A stretch of DNA of 64,000 nt from Mytilus californianus (taxonomy: Eukaryota > Mollusca > Bivalvia > Mytilida > Mytilidae), in contig NW_026262679.1 in assembly GCF_021869535.1 (NCBI RefSeq), positions 86,363,143-86,427,142 of the forward strand. Direction: 5' to 3'. This document shows positions 1-12,418 of the stretch, piece after piece (position 1 is the stretch's first letter; every line of letters starts with the position of its first letter). The position numbers and the translations under genes were made by a program. The notes under the pieces were generated by a model. That model worked only from the letters and a program-made list of their open reading frames with translations. It was not told where the DNA came from and made no database searches.

Positions 1-2105
1 AATTGAGGCGGAATTAATGACAAAGTAATTTTTCTACCATTATTGGTTTACAAATATGCAATGACAATAAAAGCCCGAACAACACATCTGCAGCTATATA
101 CTTTTCGTATGAATCATTTATAACACTTAATCTTGGTGCATCTAAAAATGAATTTTATTATTATACTTTATTTCCAACTAAGAAATGTGTAAAAACCTAT
201 AAAATTCGAATATTTAGAGTCTATGTAATAAACAAAGAACAAGAGACAAAAAATCAAAATGTAATTTAGTCCAAAGTACTGTTATTGAAGACAATTTTGC
301 AAATTATACATTTTTTGGTTATATTTTGTATTGCAGGACATCTTTAATTTAACCAACAAAAACTTGCGCATTTGATTTTAATGCATTCATTAACAAAGGA
401 TTTCTCAACAAACATGTAGATTAATTCTAGCGATAAACCAACTAATTCGTATCATTAGATATGTTATTTGTACTAGAGACAATAATCTGAATACTAAACT
501 GACACTGTATTGAAATCTGGGTGATAAAATACAAGATCGATTACAAATTTATTGAAACTTTTGATTATATATCCCAGAGTATGACATCAAAATGGCATCA
601 TATATTAGGATGAGCCTTTTGATGTGTAAATCACGATGGTTTTCATCAGAGAAAATGATTGTTGTTATTGTATACTTATACAATGTTGCCAATAGTTAAT
701 GACAAAACAGTGTTATGACATTGTCTATTAATTGAAAAGTTCACATTCTCCATTTTCAACATACTAAATGGACATATTTGAAAAACCCGTAATTATATTT
801 GATGTCTGCGCTTTGCACCAAACATCTCATTAAAGAATATGCATTTCTGTTTAGTGAGTTTTATGATTGATAATGTATCATAGAAAAGAAAGAATATGGG
901 GTATCCATCCATGACACAAAATCTGTACATGCACAGCAAAACCATCAAAAATGCATAGGAAAAGCGCTTGTATTGCTGTAAATCTACATCTTTTAATATC
1001 AACTTGTTTAAAAAATCTACTAGATATGTGTACCCATCGGCGGAGGGAGACAACATGTCTTAGTATTTGCTATTTCTTCCTGTCTACCAGGCCTAATTAA
1101 TGTTGTCGTACAAATTTTTTCGAATCAAACTTTTATCTTGTGACTTCTGCTAACTGGCATGAAAATACATTTCATTGAGATGGTGTGTCGCTTATCATTA
1201 TGACCTTATCTTTCATATCAAGGTTATAAAACACATGCAATTGGTTTATGTCCGAAACATAACCTTTTATCCTTTGAAATATGCTTCTGATATGCAATCA
1301 TAGGTGGATCAACTCGAAAGGATATTGAACATACCATTGAAGATGACATGAGATATTTACTATTAATCTAAACAAATAAATAGTTGATGTCCAACCCAAT
1401 ACATGAATATTCTTGTCTTGACCGGTCATTTTCTCAGTGCAGGGTCTAGCCCAGTAGGTCAGACAGAGACCCCTCATTTTAAATTGTAAAATGTTTGTTT
1501 TAAAAGTCCGGCCCCCAGAAAGTGAATCATATATATATATATATATAATAAACATCATATTTATACCTTTCTAATGTACTATAATTGCTCCTGGCAGCCG
1601 TTGTGTTGATTTTGGAAAGTTCAAATCGGGTGATGTGACGTCAACATAAGACTTGAGTAACTATCAATAACTGTATTTATTATGACGTTATTCCCCGCTC
1701 CAAATGATTGGGGTATGTCTGTCTTTTCAAATTATAGCTTACTGAAATTTGAAATCAAGCTTCATGTGAGCATGCAGTATTATGTTATACCGTGGGATGC
1801 GTTTTCACATCCATCGAGTATCAACTTCTTGATAACCGAATACTTTATATTCCTAAACAATGGCCATGTATAAAATTTTCGTCGCAGTTTTCTCATGAAC
1901 TACGAAATTCAATCAAGAAGTTTGGCACCAAGCAATAGGTGAGCACGCTAATAGTATTATATCGTATTATGGGTTTTCACATATATTGCTCATGAATTTC
2001 CTGTTTACTGAAGATTTATATCGGTAGTATCATAAAAAGTAAAATAACAAGCTACTTTCAACGCCTCATATCTCAAAAAAATTAACTGTTGCCTCTATTT
2101 TAGCT
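1..2105. other. Anonymous AT-rich DNA
   Basis: I see no supportable gene here. Short open frames on both strands (the longest about 87 codons, minus strand, 793-1056) have no recognisable motif and no paired splice signals that I trust. A short (TA)n run lies near 1528-1547. The stretch reads as intergenic or intronic sequence. Confidence 0.5.
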
Positions 2106-2480
2106 CACCTTTACCAAAGAGCCAGTGTGACCTATTGCTATCTCTTTACGTCCGTCGTCCGTTAACTTTTACAAAATTTAATCTTTTGAAACTACTGGGC
2201 AAAATACAACCGAACCTGGCCTTAATTATCCTTTGGTATCTAGTTTTAAAATGTGTCCGTTGATCCAGCCTGCCAACCAAAATGGCCGCCATTTTCCAAA
2301 AACAGAACATTTGGGTAAAATGCAAGTATTGTGTAGTCAACCGTTATAGATAGAGAAAATCTGACAGGGCAGAAATGTTCAAAATGATCAGATCTACCTA
2401 CCGTCCATTTAAACCAAAACTCTTCATATAGGATCGAGTTATTGCCCTTAAATGACTATTTTACCAATAACTTGCATTTT
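2106..2480 (+). repeat. Diverged copy of the 'TAGCTCACC...TGGCCGCCAT' bivalve repeat
   Basis: It begins with TAGCTCACC and contains CGTCCGTCGTCCG, 'AAACTACTGGGC', 'AATGGCCGCCAT', 'AATCTGACAGGG' and a 'TTATTGCCCTT' block in the same order as the tandem copies at 62.7-63.9 kb. It is clearly the same family but much more diverged and about 370 bp long. No coding capacity. The family assignment comes from internal comparison within this window; that it is a common mussel repeat is from memory. Confidence 0.75.
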
Positions 2481-2554
2481 ATGGCTATTAACTTGATGAA
2501 ATATGTTAGATTAATTTTATGTTTGTTTTAATTTTTTTGTCAGTTGAATTGTGT

Positions 2555-2850
2555 GTCTGTGATGTACAAAAATACAAATACAAATAATTTTATTAACTAA
2601 TCACAGTGCCCGTAATAGGGCAGAATAATAACAATTTGATTATGACTACAAGACAAAACATACAATACTAAACATGATTCGAATGATTGAGTTGATTAAA
2701 ACATTGAACATGTATCCATTTATTATAGAAAAGAACTGCATAAAATGTATATACTGGTGAAAAGAAACCAGCAATATGAATTCCACTTGGAACACAAAAA
2801 ATTCAAACAATGATGAAAATAGTAATAAAGGGGGACAGCTTTTTATGTCA
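2555..2850 (-). mobile_element. 5'-truncated LINE 3' end (untranslated tail)
   Basis: Read on the minus strand, the segment runs through 'CCCTATTACGGGCACTGTGA' into 'TTAGTTAATAAAATTATTTG' and ends in a TATTTG-type simple repeat. This is the layout of a non-LTR retrotransposon 3' end: a short UTR, an AATAAA-like signal and a low-complexity tail. A similar tail ('GATTAGATTAATAAAATTC') ends the better preserved LINE fragment at 50.8 kb. No translatable reverse-transcriptase segment is visible, so this is a tail only, of inferred CR1/L2/RTE-like origin. Confidence 0.5.
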
Positions 2851-2859
2851 ATTATTCAT

Positions 2860-3940
2860 TAATTTATCTCTTTTTTTGGACAGTTTTTTTAAAAATTTAT
2901 GAAATATACAAATGATGTCTGTGTCTTCATTGCTTTAAAGCCAAATTAATTTGTTTTCATTAGAAAGTTTACTAAAATTCTTAATTATTATAATCTGGTT
3001 TGCGTACTGATAAGCATGGGCATTGGATTAAAAAAAAAGGATTTCATCTTCAACAGAATTTTTACATAAATTTCATTTTCATTCACCAATATCCAAGTTA
3101 CAATATCTTCCCTTCTCAATGTTGAGGTTATGTGAGCTTACTCTAAAAATGCCTTTTTAACAAAAATTGGTTAAATATAGCTTTTAGAGAACTTTTTACT
3201 TTTGATATAATATAGTTAAGATGAACTAGGCATATGGAACAAATAATCAAGTTTCAGATAACATACATAATGATGAATAACTTCCTAGTCCACCTCTACT
3301 GGCCAAGTTGGATGATTTATTTTCAACACCAAGTGCAAATTTACAGAATTTTGTATGTTTGCTGAGTTTTGACTGCTGGGTCCAAATTATTGTCACATTA
3401 ACCTATTATGTCTGTTTTGGTTGCTTACCAATTTTTTTGTTATACTTGTTTACATCATTGCTAGTCCACTTCTTATCGGATTTAATGTTCTTAAATGATG
3501 AATTTTTGGTTTACCTTTTTTGGCAATTTTAGCAAATACTAGAGTAGAGAAAAAAATCAATTTTAGTCTATAAATGTTGGAGATTGAAAGTTGTTGAAGA
3601 TGCACGTGTATTTTGAGCCTTATTTTGAGTATTATATTATTATTAGTAGTATGGGTACTGCTTTTTTTTTTTCAAGTACTGTTTATTTGTGAAATAAAAA
3701 TAAGAAAATCGAAGGCAAAATTAATGGTTTACATATTGTTTTAAATGCTACAATTTTGTTTTCATTTTTACTTAATAGAAATTAATCTGCTTAAACTGCA
3801 GATTTTTTCATTCAGAGTTGGCCTTAGGTTCATTTTGGTTGTTCTTGTTTTTAACCTTTTCACTAACTGGATTGAAACAGTTGTCAGGCTCCGAGGGATT
3901 TAAATGGCAAATATTGTGATTTAAAGTTTATAAATAATTG
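2860..3940. other. Anonymous AT-rich DNA
   Basis: No gene, recognised repeat or structured RNA is visible. A plus-strand open frame at 3308-3532 is hydrophobic only because the DNA is T-rich. Confidence 0.45.
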
Positions 3941-3944
3941 AAAT

Positions 3945-4020
3945 GTGCAACGACGGGTGCCATATGTACAACAGGATCTGCTTACCCTTCCGAAAAACCT
4001 GAGATCATTAAGGGGGGTTA
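3945..4020 (+). repeat. Fragment of repeat family A (GACGGGTGCCA...GGATCTGCT)
   Basis: 'CGACGGGTGCCATATGTAC', 'AGGATCTGCTTACCCTTCC' and 'CCTGAGATCA' match the start of the inverted repeat arms at 25.4 and 25.96 kb. Only about 75 bp survive here. Confidence 0.65.
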
Positions 4021-4079
4021 AGAAAAAAAATTACTAGATTTTTCGAATCTTGCAATCTATCAATATAAAGACTAAAAAA

Positions 4080-5150
4080 AATTAACAAGAAATGTAAAGT
4101 ATAGTTCAACAGAGTTGGCCGACTGGGACATTTGGATCGATGGCATTTTTTTTTTTTTTCAAAACGAAAGAAGACCGTCATATTAGAACCAGAAGTATGT
4201 ACTATTTAGTTAAAAGTGGCTTACATTCTTTGGACAAGGTTCACTTTAGGCCAAATATGGCCTTGAATTTCAAAATGGCCATAATTTGGTTCTTGATTGG
4301 ATCTATTTCAAAAGTTTTACCACTAGGTTAAACAATTCTCTGCTTTAGAGTACATTTAATGATATATTGTCATTAAACGATGATTTTGTGCATTTTTCGG
4401 ACTAAATAGATTAAGGAAACCCTTTGGCCGCAGTCTAAGATTAAAAATGTTCTGTAACCAAAAGTTGCTAATGATGATATTGAATCCCTAGACATAAAAA
4501 CTTTCTGTAGCAGGGGTGGCGACTAAAGTAAAGTATGCTAAAAACTGCTAAGAATTATTGAAAATTTGACGAAAAATGATGCATACTTGCGGGGTCATTT
4601 CTTCGTCATTTTTAATGTGATGTGCCAAAATGAAGTTATTTTGTATTAAAACTTCGTGAACTTACTCCGTTGGGTTAAAATGAAAAAAACAAATTATTAT
4701 AAAAATAATACAAACTCTAGAACACTCACGCAATTAAACAATAAATTTAAAGAGGAAATATAATGTGAGAAGAAAATGATATTGAATTTTCAATTATTAA
4801 GAATTAAATTGTGAGATTGCCATATGTGTGCGATTAACAACGGTCTTTAGTTGAAGCAAACCGCTTTTGAAAAGAATGAATCATTTAATATAATCTTACA
4901 CAAAATATCAAATTAACCGGTATTTTTTTTTTATCCTTTAGGAAAATTTATTATTAATATTTTGTGTTATGTAATTTCTGTCCTCATTTTTCAGTGGATC
5001 CAAATGTTCCGGTCGGCCAATTCTGTTGATCTATCTTTCAGATTTATTGGTTTTTTTTTCTGGTCTAACTGTTTATTATTAATGGTATACTCAGGACAAA
5101 TTAACGATCAATACAATAGTCAGGTTTAATGAAGGTACGTAAACCAAAAT
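4080..5150. other. Anonymous DNA with a possible short dispersed repeat
   Basis: 4080-4340 reads like a transcribed-repeat relic ('AGAGTTGGCCGACTGGGACA', 'GGCCTTGAATTTCAAAATGG'), but no second copy was found inside this window, so it is not assigned to a family. The rest shows nothing recognisable. Confidence 0.3.
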
Positions 5151-5159
5151 GATTGGCGG

Positions 5160-5425
5160 GTAATTTGGAATGCCACTGGAAAAGATGGTGATTGGATAGT
5201 AGTCAAATTTTCCTTGCTAAAGGCCACCTACGGTTCCCTTAGCAAAAAGTTTCAAAGGTCTTTCAGTGGCATTCAGCGGGACACTCACTCAACACGAGCA
5301 TTTAATTTAACGTCCCGATTCCGACTGGACGTGGCTGCGTATTTAAACGTCCTTAACAGTCTTACAAACGCTTCATTTTGCAAGGGATTGGTTGATTGCT
5401 TAACGTCCAAAGCCTAATATTTTAT
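5160..5425 (-). repeat. Dispersed repeat family B copy
   Basis: 'GGCCACCTACGGT', 'GACTGGACGTGGCTGCGTA', 'AACGTCCTTAACAGTC' and 'TTTTGCAAGGG' align in order with the better copy at 54.53-54.83 kb, and in reverse complement with 36.77-37.03 kb. The short plus-strand open frame across it is a by-product of the repeat. Its right end carries 'GGTTGATTGCTTAACGTCCA', the tail found at other SINE-like copies in this window. Confidence 0.7.
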
Positions 5426-5544
5426 GCATCATAAGAACGAGTACAAATTAACAGGTAGTGCAATTTTTTAGATCTGCAAGATTTGACGGGTGGGAAATAA
5501 TGGTATGCTGTATAGGAGGGGCAGGCATTTAAACTTTGAATTTT

Positions 5545-5685
5545 TCGAAATATTAAGGATTTTCTACCCTAGGAATGACTTACCTTAGCTGTATTTGGCA
5601 AAACCATTTGCAGACGAAACGCGCGTCTGGCGAACAACATTTTAATCCTGGCATCTATGATCAGTTTATTATTCACATTGGAACA
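5545..5685 (+). repeat. Internally deleted copy of the hammerhead repeat (family C)
   Basis: The segment carries 'GACGAAACGCGCGTCTGGCG' (5613-5632) followed by 'TTTTAATCCTGGCATCTATG', the same 3' half as the copy at 17.27 kb. The 5' catalytic strand (CTGATGA plus helix I and the start of helix II) is missing; the sequence jumps from 'GTATTTGGCAAAACCATTTG' straight into the helix II 3' strand. It therefore cannot fold as a ribozyme. Confidence 0.75.
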
Positions 5686-5689
5686 AACA

Positions 5690-8190
5690 AACTTGTCTCT
5701 TCCTGGGGTAATAAATACTAAGTATTTCGAAGAATTCAAATTTTTGTAAACAGTTAATTTATAATTATGACCATATCAATCATAAGTCATTCTTCCGTGA
5801 TTTTCAATACGGTAACCTTACTTTTGAAAGTTTCCAACGGTGACTGACAATTAAGATTTAACATATGAAAATAAAAAATAAACTCTATGTTATGCCGTAG
5901 CAAACAAAGCAGGGCATTCAAACGCATGACGAGAAAAATGTCTCAAATGTCTAAATAAACTTTTAACGTGTTTTTACACAAGGCATGGATCTGAAGATAG
6001 CTTGGATGTATGAAACGATAGTATTCTTGCTGGCATTATCTTATACATCTTCATTGATATCAATAACTCAATGATTGCTGACTCTTCTTCTCTTTGATGT
6101 CACCTTTCGAAACAATTACTATGTCGTCATTTCTGTCCATTTTTATTTCAGCATTCATTTCCATCTTCCATTTTATACTGGTCATTTCCTTTGCTTCATT
6201 AAAAGTTTGCTGCTTTTTTATGGCAATGTTCATGTGTCCCAAAATTACCTTGTATATAAATAAAGACTTTTCGGGGTGTTTTTAAGCTGGCCAGATATCC
6301 CAACAGTTACTTTTATTTACCTGTGAAGTGTTACTAGTGAAAGAGAGATCGAGTGTTGACCGTGAAGTTCGTGTTATATATGTTGGCGCTGTTACAACTT
6401 GTTCTAAGTAATTTTATTGGCATATATCAATTAGTTCCAGATAAAGTGTATCTACATATATGTGATCATTATTCTCCTGTTTTTGTAAATCATATATACC
6501 CTGAATCAAAAATTGCATGATTGTCTCCATTTTATACTTTTGCACGCTCCTTTGTAAAAAAAAAAAATAAAAATGTCATATCACAGACCAGTAATTAACG
6601 TGAAGTCGAGGAAGAAAAAAGGTACGGATAGAAAAATCTGGGATATAGGAGAATGGTAAAAATGGACAAACATATTTGAGAAGTGGGACAAATAATAAAA
6701 AAAATAGCGGAATTTGGGAAGTGAGCACCACTTTGTCACCCCCTCTTTGGTGATATTTTATAATGCTCTTCAATATTTATTATTTTCGGATTCAGAATTT
6801 CTTTTTACGTACCGTTCATACTGTTGAACGGCAAACGCCTGAATCTGACAGATAGAGGTCAATTTGTCGACAAAAAAAGTACCCGTATGTAAAATGTTTA
6901 CGCCCACAAACAGCGCCACCTATAATTTTTTCTACGGCGTCTTTGAGAACGACGTTCCGTTCTGTAGTAAATTAAAACATTAAATTAACTAAAACATAGA
7001 AAAGTAAGTGTATAAAACTAATTAAAAGATATATTTGCACATGACTGGTTATGCATGATACGCTGGCAATGTGCGCAATGTCCTTTAATCCAAGATTCAA
7101 AATTAGTTTTTTTCCTATGTCAAAATGGCGGATTCCAATGTTTACATTTTTTCATCGATTTGAGAGCTGACTCAAATTCGTATCCAATCATTAATTTGCA
7201 TATTATGTACTGTGTAGGGTAGCTTATCCAATGGGATTTACTGTTATAAAGTGGCTATACGTTACCATCCATCGTTACAAAAGTGCCATGTGATTTGTGT
7301 GTATAGCTCAGGAATGATGTGTATTCATTATTTACGGTAAATAATCAATGATATGTTCATTATATTTCCATGCATACACAAGTCATAACAGCAAATGCAT
7401 TTTTTATAGAACTTATTAGGTAAACAGACATGTTGAACTGTCTGCTTTAGCAAAAATTCGTGTAAATAAACCCGATGGGTCGTTTTGAATATTCAAGCAC
7501 AGCAGACAAACACGTGGTAGATTATTGATGTTTGTTTACCTAAATTGCACGCTGTTGTTACTAAATACTTAGAAATAACCATTATCGTGTTATTATTGTT
7601 TAACAGCAGATAAAATTAATTTTACAATTGCATTTAACTACTTTCAAGAGTTATATAATACACCTTGCCTAAGAAATAGGTCTAGCTAGGTCCAGGGACC
7701 TCCTTTACTAGGTCCTTAAAAAAGAGGCTGTAATAATGTACATGATGTAAATTACCATATTTACATTCCAGCATTTTTTTGCATTTGATATATTTCATAT
7801 ACATGTACATGTATGTACATAGAGTAAATGAACATACATGGGTTTAATTCCCACCCTAGGTATTAATTTTAATACTCATTAGAGGTTGGAGCAAATAGGG
7901 CAGATTGCAATTGACCATAATGTAGTGTCTAAAAATGCTGATTGATGTGGCCAAGTCCTCAACATCCTTTTTTCTAAGTATACAGCAGCTCCTTTAAGGA
8001 TTAGTAAGGGAACACTTTACATATATAGTCCAGTGGCTAAGTCCTGTCTTTTTTGTCTCTATATTTTTCTTATTTATATTATTATATTCTCTTGTACATG
8101 TAGTAAGCTAAAAAGCTATCATTACTCTTTTTCCTCATCTGCCTGATAACAATGAAATGTATTTATTGTTGATGTCTGTAAAGTGACTTA
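5690..8190. other. Anonymous AT-rich DNA
   Basis: No gene recognised. Overlapping plus and minus open frames near 6060-6290 occupy the same bases and none looks like a conserved protein. 7795-7830 is a TACATG-rich simple repeat. Confidence 0.45.
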
Positions 8191-8194
8191 TAAT

Positions 8195-8275
8195 TTAACT
8201 GCTAACAGACATTTGGACTCTGGTGGATAGTGTCTATACTGTTATCTCATTGGCAATCATACCACATCTCTTTAT
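8195..8275 (+). repeat. 3' end of SINE-like family F
   Basis: 'TGGTGGATAGTGTCTATACT', 'TCTCATTGGCAATCATACCA' and 'CATCTCTTTATTTT' match the end of the family F copies at 27.7, 47.25 and 53.47 kb. It is truncated to about 80 bp. Confidence 0.65.
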
Positions 8276-9000
8276 TTTAGTACAGGTTAAGTATTTAAAG
8301 TAAGTGACGAACAAACATTAAATCATTTGAAAGAAAAATTCTGCAATGATTTCAGTTTACATATATCAACAATAAAATTTGGTTGTATAAATTGTGTCAT
8401 TATGTTTATAATGACCACTGTAATTGTGAACTGCCATGACTGTCTTGTACAAAATATATTTGAATAAGTTCCCTAATGAATAGTATATAGATGTTTAAAA
8501 AAACAAATGTATGTACTAGTTCCAGATCTATCAATTCAAAAATAATTGATGTTTTTTTTAATTAATTGAATAATAACAACTTATTGCAATAATCATGATA
8601 ATCATGATATTAAAATACAAACTAGCATTCTTATATGTGATAGATATATAACTTAATGCAGCTTATTCTGAAATTGTAAGGTATGTCATAAAAAAGAGAT
8701 TTTTTGTAAAAGTTACCAAAATTGTCTGTATTTCAACCACATTTAGGCCTAGGAACCTTAAATTTTTAAGTGTAGAGGTTGACAAGCTAAGTCATGACTG
8801 TAAATTCAGATATTATCATGAGGTTTTTATTAAAGTAAATAATGCGATTAAATTGATTATCTCAATAAAAAAAACTCTCATTCTGATTTGATACTATGAG
8901 ATTTTTTCTGATATCAGAAAAATAAATATCTCATTGTTGTCCATTGTTCAAAAAATTTCTGAACATACTGTACATGTATTTAAGTCAGCTTTGTTTTTGT

Positions 9001-9061
9001 CTGAGACTACTATAACATGGGAAGTGACCAATCTCTATGTTAATTGTTATAGTAGTCTCAG
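9001..9061. repeat. Perfect 17 bp inverted repeat, 27 nt loop
   Basis: The left arm CTGAGACTACTATAACA (9001-9017) is the exact reverse complement of the right arm (9045-9061). The arms do not extend beyond 17 bp. It can form a compact hairpin in DNA or RNA. No terminal target duplication and no second copy were seen in the window. Confidence 0.85.
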
Positions 9062-9499
9062 GTTTTTGTTTTGTAGTTCAATTGACTATGCATTTTAGAG
9101 CAGTTAAATATGAATTTGGATTAAATTTGAAGTTGATTCAGTATATTTTATGACATAATAACACTCTTTTATTTAAACAAAGCATTTTCAGACTTTATTT
9201 ACAGACCAGCTTAGCTAATCATTCATTATTCAATAAATAATTTAATTAAAGGACTCAACAGTTGTTTGTAGGACTTATGAATTCAAATATAAGGAAAAAA
9301 AATCAAAACTTGAAGTAATACATGTAATAGGAATTATGAGAACTGCATGATATCAGATTGCAATACAGCTTTTTGTTCAGTTTTCTTTGTGTTGATTATA
9401 ATGTTTTAAATCCCTTTCTGGCTTTTTGGATGTTAAGATTTTTTCTCTTGATTAAGAGCGAGCAACGGAACTTGTACATCTTATATAGTTTCTTATCTC

Positions 9500-9545
9500 G
9501 GGGGTGGATCAAGCCAATTTTCAAAGAGGAGGGGGGCATGTATTG
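9500..9545. repeat. Possible end of a GGCGGATCCAG-type TIR element
   Basis: 'CGGGGGTGGATCAAGCC' followed by 'AAAGAGGAGGGGGGC' resembles the terminus of the TIR element at 51.49 kb (CAGTGGCGGATCCAG, then a G-rich tract). It differs at several positions and no partner end was found, so the call is tentative. Confidence 0.3.
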
Positions 9546-9879
9546 TCTACATTTTCTTTTTTTCCATATTGTATTTTAATGTAATGCAAAGTTAAATTCT
9601 ATTGTAACACAAGTTCTGCTGACAAATGGCTGATAAACCCCTCTTGTATGTAATTATTTGGCATGAAATGAAATGTTATAAATAACTATGGCTGCCTATT
9701 AAGGCAAACTTCTTGAGGAAAAATATGTTGTCTTTTTTCACGTCCTAGAGCTGCGGTCATTTTCTTTCTATTTTTGGTGGTTATTGGCGATCTGAGCTCG
9801 ATCTAGTCCATTTAGAATCAGGTCTTCCTCTCCTCATGAGTCTCGTATGTGGACAGTTACATACCTCCCTGAGACATCT

Positions 9880-10345
9880 ATCCCTTTTTGAACGGTTTTT
9901 TGAAAATTTGTATCTATTGTGTCTATTGTAGTATTGACTCAAGTTTAGACTTCAAATCAGTTTTGTTTATTTGCGATACTACAGCTATGATGTGTATGAA
10001 GTGCGGGTTCAGGACAACCAACATACCGAATGCAATTTCGCGATATTTTATTGGCTTACTAATTGTTTTTAGCATGGGTATTACTTTTACTGTTTGGTCT
10101 GTTTTTGGGGATATACATTTGACGTGGTTCTTTACTTATGCATCCCGTCATTGTGTTGTTTGTATTATTTTTCATTTTTACTTGTGTGCTTTGTCCGTGT
10201 GACTTTTTATGTTTCTTTAATACATATGACGTGTCTCTGTACTTTAAACATCCCGCCATTGTGTTATTGTTCTATTCTAATTTTTGCATACTTTGAACGA
10301 CTAAATTATTTTATGTCTCTACCTGTGTGACGTTTGCATTCTGAC
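9880..10345 (+). repeat. Repeat with an internal ~120 bp duplication
   Basis: Two successive blocks share 'GACGTG', a T-rich stretch, 'CATCCCG(T/C)CATTGTGTT' (first at about 10140, second at about 10248) and a TATTTTT/TAATTTTT run. The plus-strand frame 9888-10202 (104 codons) spans the first block. It has no conserved motif and is probably repeat-derived. Confidence 0.5.
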
Positions 10346-10544
10346 GTCAAACACGCGATTCTACGCCAGAGTTAATGTTAAAATTACGATTCGGTCCCAG
10401 TGCTTAAAATCACTCGATACTTTATGGGTTGATTTGGCATACATAAATAAAATACAAAAATAAGTAAGCAATGAATGAGATTGTTAAATGTGATATATGC
10501 TTTTTTGTGCTTCTTTGTTAAATATTTGTTTGTTTTTGTTGTTG

Positions 10545-10905
10545 TCCATTCGTTTGATGTGTTTGTGCTTTTGATTTTGCCATTTGATTAGGGACTTTCC
10601 GTTTTGAATTTTCCTCGGAGTTCAGTATTTTTGTGATTTAACTTTTTCCCTAGCATAACAAATTATTACAATACCCAGGAAGACGATGATCTGTTCAGCC
10701 TCAAAAACACGGAAACTGATTTTTTTTGTTTATCAGTGAATCAAATATATTTGTTATGTATGCTATAACGTTCATTTCTGGATACATCATTAATACATTA
10801 TAAAAAAAAAAAAAAAAAAAATACCGAACTCCAAGGAAAAATCAAAACGGAAAGTCCTTTAACAAATGGCAAAATCAAAAGCTCCAACACATCAAGCGAA
10901 TGGAA
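10545..10905. repeat. Inverted pair of repeat family I tails
   Basis: Left copy: about 10555-10635, with 'GGGACTTTCCGTTTTGAATT' followed by a GGAGTTCAGTA block. Right copy: about 10818-10905, in reverse complement, with 'ACCGAACTCCAAGGAAAAAT' and 'CAAAACGGAAAGTCC'. The arms face each other across about 185 bp. Single copies of the motif recur near 43.0, 43.9, 44.7 and 56.57 kb. Confidence 0.75.
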
Positions 10906-10909
10906 AAAA

Positions 10910-11900
10910 TCGAATGCCATGTATTACATTCATTCGACAGGATGATACAATCTATTCCTTTAAGTTCACACACATCCTAATTTTCATCCTCATGTTTGTC
11001 TTATACTTAACTGACGGGTTTTGTTTTGCCTGATTTCGATTTAGGATTTTTCAACTAACAATAATCTTTTTTTTATGTTATGATTTAGTACCCTATTATA
11101 TAAAAGTGTTTGTATGCTCATGTAAACGCGATGTAAAAGTAATTTTATAAAAATCATTGCTCTAAGATTGTTATAAACAATGTTTTTAATACAACATTAT
11201 TCAAAAATACAATTTTTAACCTTGAAATATACTTTTTGTTTTATATTTCTTATCTTTAAAAATATGAAGATAATATACTCATTGCTAATAATTTTACAAG
11301 CGCTTTTGTTTTATCTTTGTCAAGTGAAATGCATAGCTGATTCTTAACCACCTCTAAAATACTAGAATGTATTTATCCTTGTTATCTTATTAGCTTAGTA
11401 AACCTTGTTATAATTGATAAATACCGTAAAGAATTTCTCAAATAATTATATAAACAAAACAACGGCACCCAATGAAAATAAAAACAATATATGCATGTAC
11501 AAATAAAAATAAGTAAAACTCCGAACAGCCAATTCTATGAACTACTTCGTGTTGTAAAGTATTATATGTGTCAGATTAATTTTTTCATTCCTAGCCTTGT
11601 TTCTGTCGGCGAGGAAAGAATTTTAAATGTTATTATCCATATTCATTTTGTTTATTTCTTAATCGTGTTTATTATTATTTGTTCACCACTTATTGCACAA
11701 AATTTGAGAGAAATGTTTGAAATTTGAATTTGAAAAACAGAAAAACGAGGGAAGAAATTCTAAAATTAATTTCTATTGTCTACATGTGAACCTGAATCAA
11801 TCATTATTCATGACTTGAACATTTTATATTTCTATTTTCATTTTCTATGATGAAATACAAATTGTAATTGGCAAACATGAAATATCTTTTAAAATTCGTT
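10910..11900. other. Anonymous AT-rich DNA
   Basis: No recognisable gene. The 78-codon plus-strand frame at 11491-11727 has no identifiable motif. Confidence 0.4.
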
Positions 11901-11904
11901 GATT

Positions 11905-12125
11905 GATAAATTGTTGTTTGCTCAACGTTCAGTGGCATGTATTTCATGCAATATTAAGGACGACTGAGATCTAATGAACAATAAATCTGTTGCTCAGTAG
12001 GTCCTACAAAGTAAAAGATCTGAGATGAATGGCTGAAAATTTAGATTGCCACCGGGAAAGGATGATATGTTGGATAGGAAGATAAATCATCGGGTCGCCT
12101 ACTAATTTAACATCCCCATTTCGAA
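11905..12125. repeat. SINE-like tail plus family B fragment
   Basis: 11905-11950 carries 'TTGTTTGCTCAACGTTCAGT' and 'GTATTTCATGCA', the same motif as 54.42 kb and 49.55 kb. It continues into 'AGTAGGTCCTACA' and 'ATTGCCACCGGGAAAGGATG', a decayed version of the family B end seen near 54.5 kb. Confidence 0.5.
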
Positions 12126-12253
12126 TGAAAATAAATATTTTTAGATTATTGCTTCCATGATAAAAACAGTTATAAAATATATTGAAATATATTGCAATAC
12201 AACCATATCGTATATTTATGAAAGAAATCTAAGATCTCTAAAAAAACAATGTG

Positions 12254-12418
12254 GTAGTTATTCGGCCAAACACAAATATAATGAAAAAATCTTTTGCATA
12301 CAGTTCTGCAATTCTATGGAATAACTTACCAACGAACATAGAAACATCAACTTCCTTATGTTTATTTAAATCTAAATGCTTCAAATATCTCCATCAAGCC
12401 ACACAGCACTATGAATGA
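12254..12418 (+). pseudogene. Non-LTR retrotransposon ORF2, C-terminal remnant
   Basis: An open stretch of 54 codons ends at a TGA (12416-12418). Its centre reads KKSFAYSSAILWNNLPTNI, followed by a phenylalanine-lysine rich end (LFKSKCFKYL). This is the hallmark C-terminus of CR1/L2/jockey-type reverse-transcriptase ORFs, where an R-S-F-x-Y-x-x-x-x-L-W-N-x-L-P block precedes an FKxxLKxxL segment. Everything upstream (endonuclease, RT) is absent, so the copy is 5'-truncated as expected from target-primed reverse transcription. The 3' UTR follows directly. Family level (CR1-like versus others) cannot be settled from this short piece. Confidence 0.85.

Noticed and set aside
793-1056. 87-codon minus-strand frame as a gene
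   Set aside because: No recognisable motif, no clear splice partners, and composition like the flanks.
9001-9061. microRNA precursor
   Set aside because: The stem is only 17 bp, shorter than a mature miRNA duplex plus flanks.
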